The notes: a model not told the origin generated them from the letters alone. 64,000 bases of DNA from UBA940 sp045613745 (GCA_045613745.1 JAZLBP010000004.1:6646-70645); one strand, 5' to 3'. Positions 26,692 to 35,850 are shown, counted from the first letter of the stretch. A program made the numbers and translations.

Positions 26692-27285
26692 TTACTTTTG
26701 AGAGTTTAGAATCTCGCACAGACGGTCGGCCAACAACTCGGCACACTGCTCGACCTCGGCACGACCAAACCTTTCGCCCACGCGGTTGGATATGGTACGC
26801 ACCTCCATACACCTCACACCAAGAGCATTTGCGGTGCAGGCAAAGGATGCGCCCTCCATATTCTCAATCTCGGCGTCGGTGGTATTGACATAGGGTATGC
26901 CACAACCATTGACCGTATTACTACGCACAGCCGTAAGTCCCTCGGGCAGGGCTGTCAGCGGATAGACCTTCTGAAACAGCGGAGTAAATCGCTCGCCCGA
27001 CAGCTCGGTCCAACTCTCCACGCGTCCCATATCGGCTACACATTCGCTACTCACAGCAACCGTATCGCCAAAGGCCAGCGCCTCGGTATAGCTTCCCGCA
27101 ACGCCTGCAAGAATCAGCAGATCGGGGTGCAGTTCCGCCACCGCTTGCGCCACAGCAGCACCACTCTCGGCCATACCCACACCACAGATTCGTACGCTCA
27201 CCTGCGAGCCACACGCACCCTCGGCCACGCGGGCCTCAAACGGCGCAGACTCCATACAGGTGGGAAACATAACAACGATTGTCAT
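26692..27285 (-). CDS. mqnB: Futalosine hydrolase MqnB
   Basis: A 197-residue nucleoside-phosphorylase-fold protein. Features include LILAGVAGSY near the middle, the purine-site motif ENMEGASFACTANALGV and RTISNRVGE near the C-terminus. It cleaves hypoxanthine from futalosine in menaquinone synthesis. The ATG at 27285 is preferred over a GTG 15 codons upstream because the GTG would overlap relA by 29 bp. Its position between relA and mqnD separates it from the related MTA/SAH nucleosidase, the main alternative. Confidence 0.88.
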   Translation of the reverse strand: MTIVVMFPTCMESAPFEARVAEGACGSQVSVRICGVGMAESGAAVAQAVAELHPDLLILAGVAGSYTEALAFGDTVAVSSECVADMGRVESWTELSGERFTPLFQKVYPLTALPEGLTAVRSNTVNGCGIPYVNTTDAEIENMEGASFACTANALGVRCMEVRTISNRVGERFGRAEVEQCAELLADRLCEILNSQK

Positions 27286-27301
27286 CTTCTTTGGCGCAGT
27301 T

Positions 27302-29488
27302 TTATTTAACACGATAGGCCTTATCGACACCCTTCACCGACAGCAGTTTATAGACCACTGCGTCGAGTGCGCCGGTGTGCGGCACCTCCAAGTCGATGGT
27401 ACCGATAAGTTTGTTCTCCTTGCGGTCGGGACGCATATTCACCAGGCGGATATTGAGTTTCATCTCCTGGGTGATGATATCGGTAATCTTGTTGACAATA
27501 CCCGTAACATCATCCACCGAGATGCGGATTGTTGCTCGGAAACCACGCGACGCAGCATTGGTACGCCAACGTGCGGGAATCACACGATAGGGGTGGCGCT
27601 CCTGCATATGCATACCATTGGGGCAATCCACGCGGTGGATGGTAATACCCGCATTGACGGTCACAAAACCAAAAATCTCGTCGCCCATAACAGGGTTACA
27701 GCACTTGGCAAACTTGTAGTCCAAGTTACGAATCGAGTCGTCGATAGTGAGCACATCGCCGCCACCCGCATCGGCCGATTTCAGCGCTTTGGGAGCAGTT
27801 GCAGTGGTTGTCTTATGCTCCTCGTCAAACTCGCCCTTGGTATAGCGCGTAAGCACATCCTTGATGTCGGCCATATCAAGTTTCTCGTTGGCTATCATCA
27901 TATACATAAAGGTGATAGCCTTCTGCTTGTAGTATTTGCTAAGGAAGGTAACGGCCTCGTCAAACGATACGGGCAGTTTCCAGTTCTTCAACTTGCGTTC
28001 CAGCTCTTCGCGTCCCAAGTTAGCTACCTTGGCCTGCTCCTCACGCAGACAAGTGCGGATTTTGTTCTTGGCACGAGTCGAGGTTGCGATATTGAGCCAG
28101 TCGGGTTTGGGCTTTTGGGTTTTGCTTGTCAGCACCTCCACGATGTCGCCATTCGACAGAACGTGCTTGATAGGCACATTGCGGCCATTGACCTTGGCTC
28201 CAATACAGGTTGCACCCAGATTGGTATGAATCGAGAAAGCAAAGTCCAACACTGTTGCTCCCTCCGACATACGGCGCAGATCGCCGTTGGGAGTAAACAA
28301 GAATATCTCACCCGACGATAGTGTCGAATCGAAACGACGTTGCACGGTGTGGGCATCGGTATTTTCGAGCAGTTCACGCAGACGCGCCAACCACTGCTCC
28401 GAACTCGACTCGCCCTGCTGCACACCCTTATAACGCCAGTGTGCGGCGATACCACGCTCGGCCACCTCGTCCATACGTTCGGTGCGAATCTGAATCTCCA
28501 CCCAGTTGCCACCACCAGCGGCCACCGTAGTCTGCAACGACTCGTAGCCGTTGCTCTTGGGAATAGACACCCAGTCCCTCAACCTCTCGGGGTTGGGCAT
28601 ATAGAGGTCTGTCACCATCGAATAGACACTCCAACAAGCGGCTTTTTCCTGTTCGGGAGCGCATCCCTCGATGATGATACGGATAGCATAGAGGTCGTAC
28701 ACCTCGTCGAAGGTTACGTGGCGTTTGTGCATCTTATTCCAGATGGAGAAGATACTCTTGGTGCGCGCCTTGATGTGGTATTTCACACCCGCAGCCTTCA
28801 ATTTCGCCTCGATGGGCACGATGAATTTTGCAATGAATGCGTCGCGCTCCTCCTTGGTTTCGGTCAGACGGCTCGAAATATACTTGTAGTCGTCGGCCTC
28901 CAAATAGCGCAACGACAAATCTTCGAGCTCGCTTTTGAGCGAATACAGACCGAGCTTATGGGCGATTTTGGCATAAAGGTTCAGGCTCTCCCAGCTCTTC
29001 TTGGCGCGTTTTCCCTCGGGGAAGATAGCCAGCGAGCGCATAACCTCCAATCGATCGGCAAGCTTAATGAGGATGATTCGCGGGTCGGTCGAATAGCTAA
29101 TGATAAGTTCGCGGGTATTCTCGGCCTGCTCGTCCGACACCTTGGGGTGAATGTCCGAGATATTACACAAACCTCGGGTGATGGCGGTACACGCCTCACC
29201 AAATTGCGCACCGACCTCCTCGGCCGACATCAAACCCAAACGCACCACGTCGTGCATAATTGTCGAGATTGCCGAGTTACGACCGAGTCCGATATCCGAA
29301 ACCACGATTTCGGCCGTACGCACCGAGTGGTCCAACAATGGAGTTCCGTCGTAGCGTGTTCGCTCGCCCAACATCTCGGCCGCACACACCAATGCACGGT
29401 CAATCATTTCGGCACTACCCGGGCTGAAATTCGTTCTGCTCAACTCGCGCAGATGGGCATATCGTTCGAATACCTGTTCCATACTCAT
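27302..29488 (-). CDS. RelA/SpoT family (p)ppGpp synthetase with degenerate hydrolase site
   Basis: A 728-residue long RSH protein: pseudo-HD domain (about residues 25-180), synthetase domain (about 235-350, with YDLYAIRIII, SIPKSNGYESLQT and GIAAHWRYK), TGS domain (IFLFTPNGDLRRM), helical region and C-terminal ACT domain. The hydrolase metal-binding His and HD are present, but the catalytic HDxxED motif reads HDVVRL, with Glu and Asp lost. It should therefore make (p)ppGpp and not degrade it, like RelA. It lies upstream of mqnB-mqnD with a 16-bp gap. On the minus strand a TAATTTTG -7-like box is about 20 bp before the start. Confidence 0.93.
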   Translation of the reverse strand: MSMEQVFERYAHLRELSRTNFSPGSAEMIDRALVCAAEMLGERTRYDGTPLLDHSVRTAEIVVSDIGLGRNSAISTIMHDVVRLGLMSAEEVGAQFGEACTAITRGLCNISDIHPKVSDEQAENTRELIISYSTDPRIILIKLADRLEVMRSLAIFPEGKRAKKSWESLNLYAKIAHKLGLYSLKSELEDLSLRYLEADDYKYISSRLTETKEERDAFIAKFIVPIEAKLKAAGVKYHIKARTKSIFSIWNKMHKRHVTFDEVYDLYAIRIIIEGCAPEQEKAACWSVYSMVTDLYMPNPERLRDWVSIPKSNGYESLQTTVAAGGGNWVEIQIRTERMDEVAERGIAAHWRYKGVQQGESSSEQWLARLRELLENTDAHTVQRRFDSTLSSGEIFLFTPNGDLRRMSEGATVLDFAFSIHTNLGATCIGAKVNGRNVPIKHVLSNGDIVEVLTSKTQKPKPDWLNIATSTRAKNKIRTCLREEQAKVANLGREELERKLKNWKLPVSFDEAVTFLSKYYKQKAITFMYMMIANEKLDMADIKDVLTRYTKGEFDEEHKTTTATAPKALKSADAGGGDVLTIDDSIRNLDYKFAKCCNPVMGDEIFGFVTVNAGITIHRVDCPNGMHMQERHPYRVIPARWRTNAASRGFRATIRISVDDVTGIVNKITDIITQEMKLNIRLVNMRPDRKENKLIGTIDLEVPHTGALDAVVYKLLSVKGVDKAYRVK

Positions 29489-29597
29489 TGCATTTTATGG
29501 GTTAGATTACAAAATTACAAAAACTTCGGCGAATTTACCACCACTCCACCCACTTTATTAACGACTTTTTGAGCTTTTTTCGTACCTTTGCGTCACT

Positions 29598-30254
29598 ATG
29601 AAACAGTACAAACTCGCAATTTTTGACCTCGACGGCACACTACTCAACACTATTGGTGATTTGGCCGTCGGTTGCAACCACGTCCTCGAAGCCGAGGGTC
29701 TGCCCACCCACACCTACGAACAATATTGTATGATGGTGGGTAACGGAGTGAAACGTCTTGTGGAGCGCGCACTCCCCGAAGAACTGCGCACGCCCGAATT
29801 TATCGAGCAAACTCGAAGCCGCTTTGTGGAGTTCTACTACGAGAATATCGACACCCACACAGTACCCTACAATGGCATTCCCGAACTGCTGGCCGAGTTG
29901 CAAAGCCGCGGTATTCGCCTTGCCGTAGCCTCCAACAAGTTTCAGGCGGGCGTGGAGCGCCTTGTGGCGCGTTTCTTCCCCGAGGTGCGTTTCGAGATGA
30001 CCTTGGGCGGTCGCGATGGAGTGCCCGCAAAGCCTGCACCCGACATTGCACTCGAAATCCTGCGCCACACGGGTATTGACGCCGCCGACACCCTTTTCAT
30101 CGGAGATTCGGGCGTGGATATGCAAACCGCACACGCAGCAGGCGCCACCGCCATTGGTTGCGCGTGGGGCTTCCGTAGCCGCGAGGAACTTGTCGAAAAC
30201 AACGCCGACCACATCATCTCCCACCCCAGCGAACTAATCACCCTCTGCGACTAA
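29598..30254 (+). CDS. HAD-family phosphatase, phosphoglycolate phosphatase-like
   Basis: A 218-residue HAD hydrolase. Motif I is FDLDGTLLNT with the nucleophilic Asp, motif II VASNKF, motif III the Lys in PAKPAPDI, and motif IV IGDSGVDMQTA. An inserted helical cap (residues about 15-85) places it with the Gph/PGP subgroup that dephosphorylates phosphoglycolate or similar small phosphates. The substrate is not certain from sequence. A TACCTTTG -7 box ends only 7 bases before the ATG, suggesting a very short leader. A terminator follows the stop. Confidence 0.9.
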   Translation: MKQYKLAIFDLDGTLLNTIGDLAVGCNHVLEAEGLPTHTYEQYCMMVGNGVKRLVERALPEELRTPEFIEQTRSRFVEFYYENIDTHTVPYNGIPELLAELQSRGIRLAVASNKFQAGVERLVARFFPEVRFEMTLGGRDGVPAKPAPDIALEILRHTGIDAADTLFIGDSGVDMQTAHAAGATAIGCAWGFRSREELVENNADHIISHPSELITLCD

Positions 30255-30272
30255 ACACAACTATATACAACA

Positions 30273-30311
30273 AATGAGGTTGCCCGAAATGGACAACCTC
30301 ATTCTTTTTTT
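30273..30311 (+). terminator. Intrinsic terminator of the HAD phosphatase gene
   Basis: Arms AATGAGGTTG and CAACCTCATT followed by CTTTTTTT. Confidence 0.85.
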
Positions 30312-30316
30312 ATTTC

Positions 30317-30444
30317 TAAAAAATTGTATAACAAGAGCTGATTCAAGGCTTGCGAAGTTTGACAAACCGCAGCATACTCGGGGTATGTGAGGATTTGGCA
30401 AACGAGCGTAATGCAGAAGCAGCCTTGTTAGACAGTTTTTTTTT
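30317..30444. repeat. MITE-like long inverted-repeat element, full copy
   Basis: The ends are imperfect inverted repeats: TTGTATAACAAG at 30324-30335 and CTTGTTAGACAG at 30424-30435, flanked by an A-run and a T-run. The interior folds back on itself around CATACTCGGGGTATG, with matching GTTTGaCAAA/TTTGgCAAAC arms, so the whole is a hairpin of about 50 bp per arm. The terminal repeats recur at 35891-35935 and the centre recurs at 63272-63394. It fills the gap between the convergent HAD phosphatase and korB genes; the T-run touches the korB stop codon, so it may also terminate transcription. No coding capacity. Confidence 0.75.
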
Positions 30445-31471
30445 ATTTCACCTCCCAAGTCGAGCCACTACGCAACAAATCGTCAACGCACGAAATGCCG
30501 GTAGTACCTTTGGCCTCGGTGATTTGGCGCTCAACCTCCGAGTCGTAGTTGGGAGCCTCAACGTCGCGGATAACACCCAATGCTACGGGGTAGTCGGGGT
30601 ATTTCATACCTGCCAACAGGAAGTGGATTACGGGGTTTGCAGTGTGAGCGTCGTGGGTCAGCACCTCGTCGATGCTTACGCCGCCTTCGCCAACCTTCAC
30701 AACCTCCAAGTCAACGCCATTGAACTTCAAACCCTTGTCCTTGTTAGCGCCAAACAACATCTTCTCGCCGTGCTCCAAGGTGATGGTATGCTCGGCACGA
30801 GTAGCTTTGTCGCCAGCGTATGGTGCGTGGGTTTTGTCGTTGAAGATAACGCAGTTTTGCAGCACCTCGGTCACAGCCATACCCTTGTGGTTTGCGGCAG
30901 CCACCAGACACTTTTGAGTCAAAGGAATCTCGGCGTCAACACTACGCGCAAAGAATGTACCGCGAGCACCGATAACAAGTTCACCGGGTTTGAAAGGTTG
31001 CTCGATAGTACCATAGGGCGAGGTTTTGGTAATCTTGCCCAATTTGGTACAAGGCGAATATTGACCTTTGGTCAGACCATAAATCTCGTTGTTGAACAAC
31101 ACCATATTCAGGTTGACATTGCGTCGAACTGCGTGGATAAAGTGGTTACCACCGATAGCCAGCGAGTCGCCGTCGCCCGAAGCCATCCATACCGACAACT
31201 CGGGGTTAGCGGTTTTGATACCTGTCGAGATAGCTGCCGCGCGGCCGTGGATACTGTGGAAACCATAGGTGCGAACATAATACGGGAAGCGCGACGAACA
31301 ACCGATACCCGACACTACGGTAAATTTCTCGTGGTCGATTTGTTGTTCCTCGGCAACTTGTGCCATAGCACGCAACACCGAGTTGAGAATGGCGTGGTCA
31401 CCACAACCGGGACACCATTTTACCTCTTGGTCGCTTTTGAAATCTGCTGCTGTATATTTTTTCTGTTCCAT
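30443..31471 (-). CDS. korB: 2-oxoglutarate:ferredoxin oxidoreductase, beta subunit
   Basis: A 342-residue thiamine-diphosphate-binding subunit. The segment WCPGCGDHAILNSVLRA holds the N-terminal cluster/ThDP motif and GIGCSSRFPYYV the second Cys; the ThDP motif GDGDSLAIGGNHFIHAVRRNVN, with the usual metal ligands, follows. With the alpha-gamma subunit it oxidises 2-oxoglutarate (or a related 2-oxoacid) to the acyl-CoA and reduces ferredoxin in anaerobic metabolism. It is 9 bp downstream of korA. The 2-oxoacid preference is by homology. Confidence 0.94.
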   Translation of the reverse strand: MEQKKYTAADFKSDQEVKWCPGCGDHAILNSVLRAMAQVAEEQQIDHEKFTVVSGIGCSSRFPYYVRTYGFHSIHGRAAAISTGIKTANPELSVWMASGDGDSLAIGGNHFIHAVRRNVNLNMVLFNNEIYGLTKGQYSPCTKLGKITKTSPYGTIEQPFKPGELVIGARGTFFARSVDAEIPLTQKCLVAAANHKGMAVTEVLQNCVIFNDKTHAPYAGDKATRAEHTITLEHGEKMLFGANKDKGLKFNGVDLEVVKVGEGGVSIDEVLTHDAHTANPVIHFLLAGMKYPDYPVALGVIRDVEAPNYDSEVERQITEAKGTTGISCVDDLLRSGSTWEVK

Positions 31472-31480
31472 CGCTCCGAA

Positions 31481-33325
31481 TTATTTAAGAAGTGAAACAA
31501 ATGCCTCTTTGAGCTCGCGTACGGTGAAGGGCAGACCCATCACTTTGTTGTATTGCTCAAACGAGAATTGTTGGAAGTTTTGACGCAGGTAGTCGGCAAA
31601 CTGACCGCTGTTCAACTCACACACCACGATTTTCTTAAAACAGCCCAGAATCTCTTCGACACCTTTGGGCAGAGGGTTGATGTAGTTGAAGTGGCACAGC
31701 GACACCTTCTTGCCTTCGTTTTGCAACTCCTCGACAGCCGATTGCAAGTGACCGCGAGTACCACCCCAGCCGATTACCAGCAGGTCGCCCTCGCGCTCGC
31801 CAAACACATCTTGTGCGGGAATCGAGTCGGCAACTTTGGCAACTTTGGCTGCACGCAGACGAGTCATCTCGGCGTGGTTGTCGGGGTCATGCGACACCGA
31901 GCCTGTGCGGCTATCTTTCTCCAAACCACCGATGCGGTGCTCCAAGCCCTTGGTTCCGGGCATAGCCCAGCCGCGTGCCAACTCCTCGTTGCGCACATAG
32001 GGACGGAACTGCTCACCCTCGGGGATAGAAGTTACCACGGGAGGAGTGATGGTGGGATAATCCTTCATCGAGGGGATACGCCAAGGTTGGCTACCATTGG
32101 CGATAAATCCGTCGGTCAGAAGGATAACGGGAGTCATATGTTCCATTGCGATTTTACCAGCTTGGAAAGCGTAGTCGAAGCAATCCGAGGGGCTACTCGA
32201 TGCCATCACAACCACGGGGCACTCGCCGTTACGGCCATAGAGTGCTTGGGCAAGGTCGCTTTGCTCGGTTTTGGTGGGAAGACCAGTCGAGGGACCGCCA
32301 CGTTGTACGTCAACAACAACCAGCGGAAGCTCGGTCATAACGGCCAGACCCAGTGCCTCGCTCTTCAACGACAGACCGGGACCCGAAGTGGTGGTCACAG
32401 CAAAGCTACCAGCAAACGATGCACCGATAGCGGTACATATACCTGCAATCTCATCCTCGGCTTGAACGGTTTTCACGCCCAAGTCTTTGCGTTTTGCAAG
32501 CTCTTCGAGGATTACGGTTGCGGGAGTGATGGGGTACGAACCGCAGAACAACGGACGGCCACTCTTCTCCGAAGCGGCAATGAAGCCCCAAGCGGTTGCT
32601 TGGTTACCGTTGATGTTGCGATAGATACCGGGCTCTTGCGCCGAACTCTTCACATCGAAGGTGTTTGCAAACAGGTGGTTGTTTGCTGCATAGTTATATC
32701 CGCCCTTAACCACCGCGATGTTAGCCTCGGCGATTTTGGGGTTCTTTTTAGCAAATTTGCTGTTCAGATAGTCGAAGGTGTACTCCAAGGGGCGGTTGTA
32801 GAGGTAGAAGCAGACACCCAGCGCAAACATATTTTTACATTTGGCAACGCTCTTGGCATCCATCTCGAAACCTTCCAGAGTTTGACGAGTCATACCCGTA
32901 ATGTCGGGCATCACGATGTTGTAGTCCGAAAGTTTCAACTCGGCGATGGGGTCATCGGTCTTGAAACCTGCCTTCTCGATGTTTTTCTCGTTGAAGGCGT
33001 CGGCATCGAGGATGATTGTCGAGTCGGGTTTGAGCCATTTGACATTGGCTTTGAGTGCAGCCGGGTTCATAGCTACCAGCGCGTCGCAGTAGTCGCCCGG
33101 AGTAATCATTTTACGATTTCCGAAGTGTACCTGGAAACCCGAGACACCTGCTACGGTTCCTTGCGGAGCGCGGATTTCCGAGGGGTAGTCGGGAAAGGTG
33201 GAGATGCCGTTACCGGCCAGTGCCGAGGCATCGGAAAACAGTGTACCGGTGAGTTGCATACCGTCGCCCGAGTCGCCCGAGAAACGGATTACCACATCAC
33301 TGAGTTCCTTTACATTCTGATTCAT
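31481..33325 (-). CDS. korA: 2-oxoglutarate:ferredoxin oxidoreductase, fused gamma-alpha subunit
   Basis: A 614-residue protein in which the gamma domain (about residues 10-185, SGDSGDGMQLTGTLFSDASA) is fused ahead of the alpha pyrimidine-binding domain (about 215-440, with AEDEIAGICTAIGASFAG and TTTSGPGLSLKSEALGLAVMTELP-type sequence) and the C-terminal transketolase-like domain. This fusion is the usual form in Bacteroidota KorA. It carries the acyl-CoA half of the enzyme with KorB. The gene heads a two-gene operon, divergent from the small exported protein. Confidence 0.94.
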   Translation of the reverse strand: MNQNVKELSDVVIRFSGDSGDGMQLTGTLFSDASALAGNGISTFPDYPSEIRAPQGTVAGVSGFQVHFGNRKMITPGDYCDALVAMNPAALKANVKWLKPDSTIILDADAFNEKNIEKAGFKTDDPIAELKLSDYNIVMPDITGMTRQTLEGFEMDAKSVAKCKNMFALGVCFYLYNRPLEYTFDYLNSKFAKKNPKIAEANIAVVKGGYNYAANNHLFANTFDVKSSAQEPGIYRNINGNQATAWGFIAASEKSGRPLFCGSYPITPATVILEELAKRKDLGVKTVQAEDEIAGICTAIGASFAGSFAVTTTSGPGLSLKSEALGLAVMTELPLVVVDVQRGGPSTGLPTKTEQSDLAQALYGRNGECPVVVMASSSPSDCFDYAFQAGKIAMEHMTPVILLTDGFIANGSQPWRIPSMKDYPTITPPVVTSIPEGEQFRPYVRNEELARGWAMPGTKGLEHRIGGLEKDSRTGSVSHDPDNHAEMTRLRAAKVAKVADSIPAQDVFGEREGDLLVIGWGGTRGHLQSAVEELQNEGKKVSLCHFNYINPLPKGVEEILGCFKKIVVCELNSGQFADYLRQNFQQFSFEQYNKVMGLPFTVRELKEAFVSLLK

Positions 33326-33448
33326 AAGTTATAGTTTGGTAAATTTATGTTTATTCCAATCAGCCCGAAAGTTACAAATTTTATTCGGATTCAAAACCAT
33401 TTGCAACGAAAAAAAATCGCAACAGCCATTATACACACCTAAATACAT

Positions 33449-33480
33449 ATTGCAAAAGACAAAAAGATTGTGTAAATTTG
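33449..33480 (+). promoter_or_regulatory. Candidate sigma-A promoter of the exported-protein gene
   Basis: ATTG at 33449-33452 and TAAATTTG at 33473-33480, with a 20-bp spacer, approximate the Bacteroidota -33/-7 pair; the ATG is 26 bases downstream. Confidence 0.6.
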
Positions 33481-33505
33481 CAAAAACCAACAAAAATACT
33501 ACACT

Positions 33506-34195
33506 ATGAAAGCACGAATACTCACCCCGCTTATCGTGTTGGCAGTACTTCTTATGACGTCCAACGCGACCGCTCAACGACGTTTTATGAACCCTGCGTA
33601 CATTGAGCAGAATCGTACTCCGCACACGGTGTCGGTATCGCTATACGGCCCCTCCTATCGCGCACTCACACCCGGCATCTTAGAATTCTTAGGGGGTAGT
33701 TGGATTGGTGGCGATATTTTCGACAGCCACAAGTTTACCACAATGCCAGGTCTCAGCGTTGATTATCGCAAGATGCTCAACCCCGTGGTAAGCATTGGTA
33801 CTTCGGTCGGCTATTCGCGTATGACATCGTGGTACGACTACGAACACACCGATGGCATATATTGTCAGCACACCAACACCCATCTGGTAAGTGCGATGTT
33901 CCAGTTGGAGCTGACCTATCTGCGTCGCGGAATATTCACGATGTATGGTGTTTGGGAGCTTGGCTTTGGAGTGCGCCATCAGAATATGCGCGGCGAACTG
34001 ATAGACGGCCGCCAGCCACACACCCGCTTTCAACCCGCAGAGTATCCTGCAACCGCCAGCCGCCGCACGCGCTTTATGTTGCTCAAACACTCGGCGCCTC
34101 TCGGATTCCGCTTCGGCCGCAAATGGGGCGGCTACATCGAACTCGGCCTTGGCTATCGCGACGTAATCGTGGTCGGCGCCGACTTCCAGTTCTAA
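33506..34195 (+). CDS. Small exported, probably outer-membrane barrel protein
   Basis: A 229-residue protein with a signal peptide (hydrophobic core at residues 8-18, likely cleavage after NATAQ) and a mature part made of alternating strands such as SIGTSVGYSRMTSWYDYE, LTYLRRGIFTMYGVWELGFGVRH and the final GGYIELGLGYRDVIVVGADFQF. The last residue is Phe, as in outer-membrane barrels. No family is recognised. It is a single gene with its own promoter and terminator. Confidence 0.78.
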   Translation: MKARILTPLIVLAVLLMTSNATAQRRFMNPAYIEQNRTPHTVSVSLYGPSYRALTPGILEFLGGSWIGGDIFDSHKFTTMPGLSVDYRKMLNPVVSIGTSVGYSRMTSWYDYEHTDGIYCQHTNTHLVSAMFQLELTYLRRGIFTMYGVWELGFGVRHQNMRGELIDGRQPHTRFQPAEYPATASRRTRFMLLKHSAPLGFRFGRKWGGYIELGLGYRDVIVVGADFQF

Positions 34196-34199
34196 ACAC

Positions 34200-34239
34200 A
34201 AAAAGCGCATCCAACTCACTGAGGGACGCGCTTTTTTTT
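34200..34239 (+). terminator. Intrinsic terminator after the exported-protein gene
   Basis: Arms AAAAGCGCaTCC and GGGAcGCGCTTT with one mismatch, ending in eight T, immediately after the stop codon. Confidence 0.85.
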
Positions 34240-34291
34240 ACACTTGAATATGAATAAAAAAAAGGAGCTGATTTCTCAACTCCTCTTTCCG

Positions 34292-34364
34292 TGATCCTGC
34301 TGGGGCTCGAACCCAGGACCCCATCCTTAAAAGGGATGTGCTCTACCGACTGAGCTACAGAATC
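34292..34364 (-). tRNA. tRNA-Lys (anticodon UUU)
   Basis: A 73-base cloverleaf on the minus strand: acceptor stem GATTCTG/CAGGATC with one G-U pair, D-arm GCTCAGTCGGTAGAGC, anticodon loop CTTTTAA, and T-arm with GGGTTCGAGCCC. The loop gives anticodon TTT, hence lysine. CCA is not encoded. It lies alone between a plus-strand terminator and lysA. The genome therefore reads AAA/AAG at least through this tRNA. Confidence 0.96.
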
Positions 34365-34510
34365 TCCGCGTTGTGCTTTTCGTTTCAAAAGCGATGCAAA
34401 GGTAAGGACTTTTTTTAATTCTCCAAAACTTTTGGCAAAAAAATTCAAAAAAAGTTGCTTTTCGGCCATATACCTTATAATATAGACACTCGCAGCTCCA
34501 TCTGTCCTCT

Positions 34511-34549
34511 CACAAAAAAAAGAGCTGCCCAAATCGGGGCAACCCTTTT
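34511..34549 (-). terminator. Intrinsic terminator of lysA
   Basis: On the minus strand GTTGCCCC and GGGCAGC pair, followed by TCTTTTTTTTG. It lies 22 bp after the lysA stop. Confidence 0.8.
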
Positions 34550-34570
34550 CATATTAAAACACGGTCTCGT

Positions 34571-35731
34571 TTACTCAATCTCGTCCGAATAAACTGCGCC
34601 GGGAAGGTCGTGCAGGTTGTAGTTCGAAGCCATCGACATACCGTAAGCACCTGCCGATTTGATGGTCAGAAGGTCGCCACGACGGCTGGTAGGCATAGTC
34701 ACGTTGCTGTCGAACACGTCGGTCGATTCGCACGCAGTACCCACGATGGTATATTTCTCGGTAGTTTCGGTATCGGCAGTAATGTTCTCGATATTGTGAT
34801 ACGAGCCATAGAGCATAGGACGAATCAACTCGGTCATACTTGCGTCGATAATGAGCAGTTTACGACCTGTTGCGGTGGTCTTATTGAACATCACAGTCGA
34901 AATCAGCTCGCCACACTCGCCAACAATCGAACGACCGAACTCGAAGTGTACCTCTTTGCCTCCCACTTTCAGGTGGTTGTGAACAATCGAGAACACCGAT
35001 GCAAAGTTGGGAATAGGCTCGTTCTCGGGCACGTCGTAGTTGATACCCAGGCCACCACCAACGTCAACAAATTGGAATTGGTAGCCCATATTTTCGAGCT
35101 TATCGACAATCACATTCACCTTGTTACACATATTCTCGAAGACGTGCAACTCGCGGATTTGCGAACCAATGTGAAGGTGAATACCAATGATATTCAGATT
35201 GCTCAGCGCTTGGATGCGGGGAGTCTCGGCAATAACCTCTTCGTACGAGATACCGAACTTACTGTCGGCCTGACCTGTGTCAATACAACGGTTGGTTTTG
35301 GGGTCAATATCGGGGTTCACACGCAGAGCCACGTCGGTTTTCTTGCCCATTTCGCCCGAGATTGCGTTCACAACCTCCAGCTCCTCAACCGACTCGCAGT
35401 TGATAGCCATAATGCCTTGCTCGATGGCGTAGCGAATCTCCTTGTCGCGTTTACCAACACCCGCGTACACGATGGTCTTGGGATCGAAACCCATCTCGAT
35501 GGCTTTGCGCACCTCATTACCGCTTGCGCAGTCGATGCCGAGGCCATATTCGCGAATGATGCTCAGGATTTTGGAGTCGTAGTTAGCCTTGATGGCGTAG
35601 TGCACCTTGTAGCCGTGTTGGCGTGCTGCGGTCGAAACGATTTCGAGGGTTTGACGCAACAGCGCGATGTCGTAAAGATAGAACGGTGTCTCGTATTTTT
35701 TCAGCTTTGCGCCGAGTTGTCTGCTTAACAT
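34571..35731 (-). CDS. lysA: Diaminopimelate decarboxylase LysA
   Basis: A 386-residue fold-type III PLP enzyme that makes lysine from meso-diaminopimelate. The PLP lysine is in HYAIKANYD near residue 49; the phosphate-binding region VDVGGGLGINY, the HIGSQIRE segment and the second active-site motif GTACESTDVFDSNV are present. The gene has a strong promoter upstream (35771-35802) and its own terminator, so it is a single-gene unit. No other lysine-pathway genes adjoin it. Confidence 0.95.
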   Translation of the reverse strand: MLSRQLGAKLKKYETPFYLYDIALLRQTLEIVSTAARQHGYKVHYAIKANYDSKILSIIREYGLGIDCASGNEVRKAIEMGFDPKTIVYAGVGKRDKEIRYAIEQGIMAINCESVEELEVVNAISGEMGKKTDVALRVNPDIDPKTNRCIDTGQADSKFGISYEEVIAETPRIQALSNLNIIGIHLHIGSQIRELHVFENMCNKVNVIVDKLENMGYQFQFVDVGGGLGINYDVPENEPIPNFASVFSIVHNHLKVGGKEVHFEFGRSIVGECGELISTVMFNKTTATGRKLLIIDASMTELIRPMLYGSYHNIENITADTETTEKYTIVGTACESTDVFDSNVTMPTSRRGDLLTIKSAGAYGMSMASNYNLHDLPGAVYSDEIE

Positions 35732-35770
35732 AAGTTTAGTTTAGTATTATGGTTTTGTAATTTCAGATGG

Positions 35771-35802
35771 CAAATATATATCTTCAAATGTTAAAAAACA
35801 AA
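35771..35802 (-). promoter_or_regulatory. Sigma-A promoter of lysA
   Basis: On the minus strand TTTG (complement of 35799-35802) and TATATTTG (complement of 35771-35778) are separated by 20 bp, a full match to the Bacteroidota consensus. Confidence 0.75.
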
Positions 35803-35850
35803 CATTTTGTAGATTTTCTTATATTCTTTTACCCTATAATTACAAAAAAA

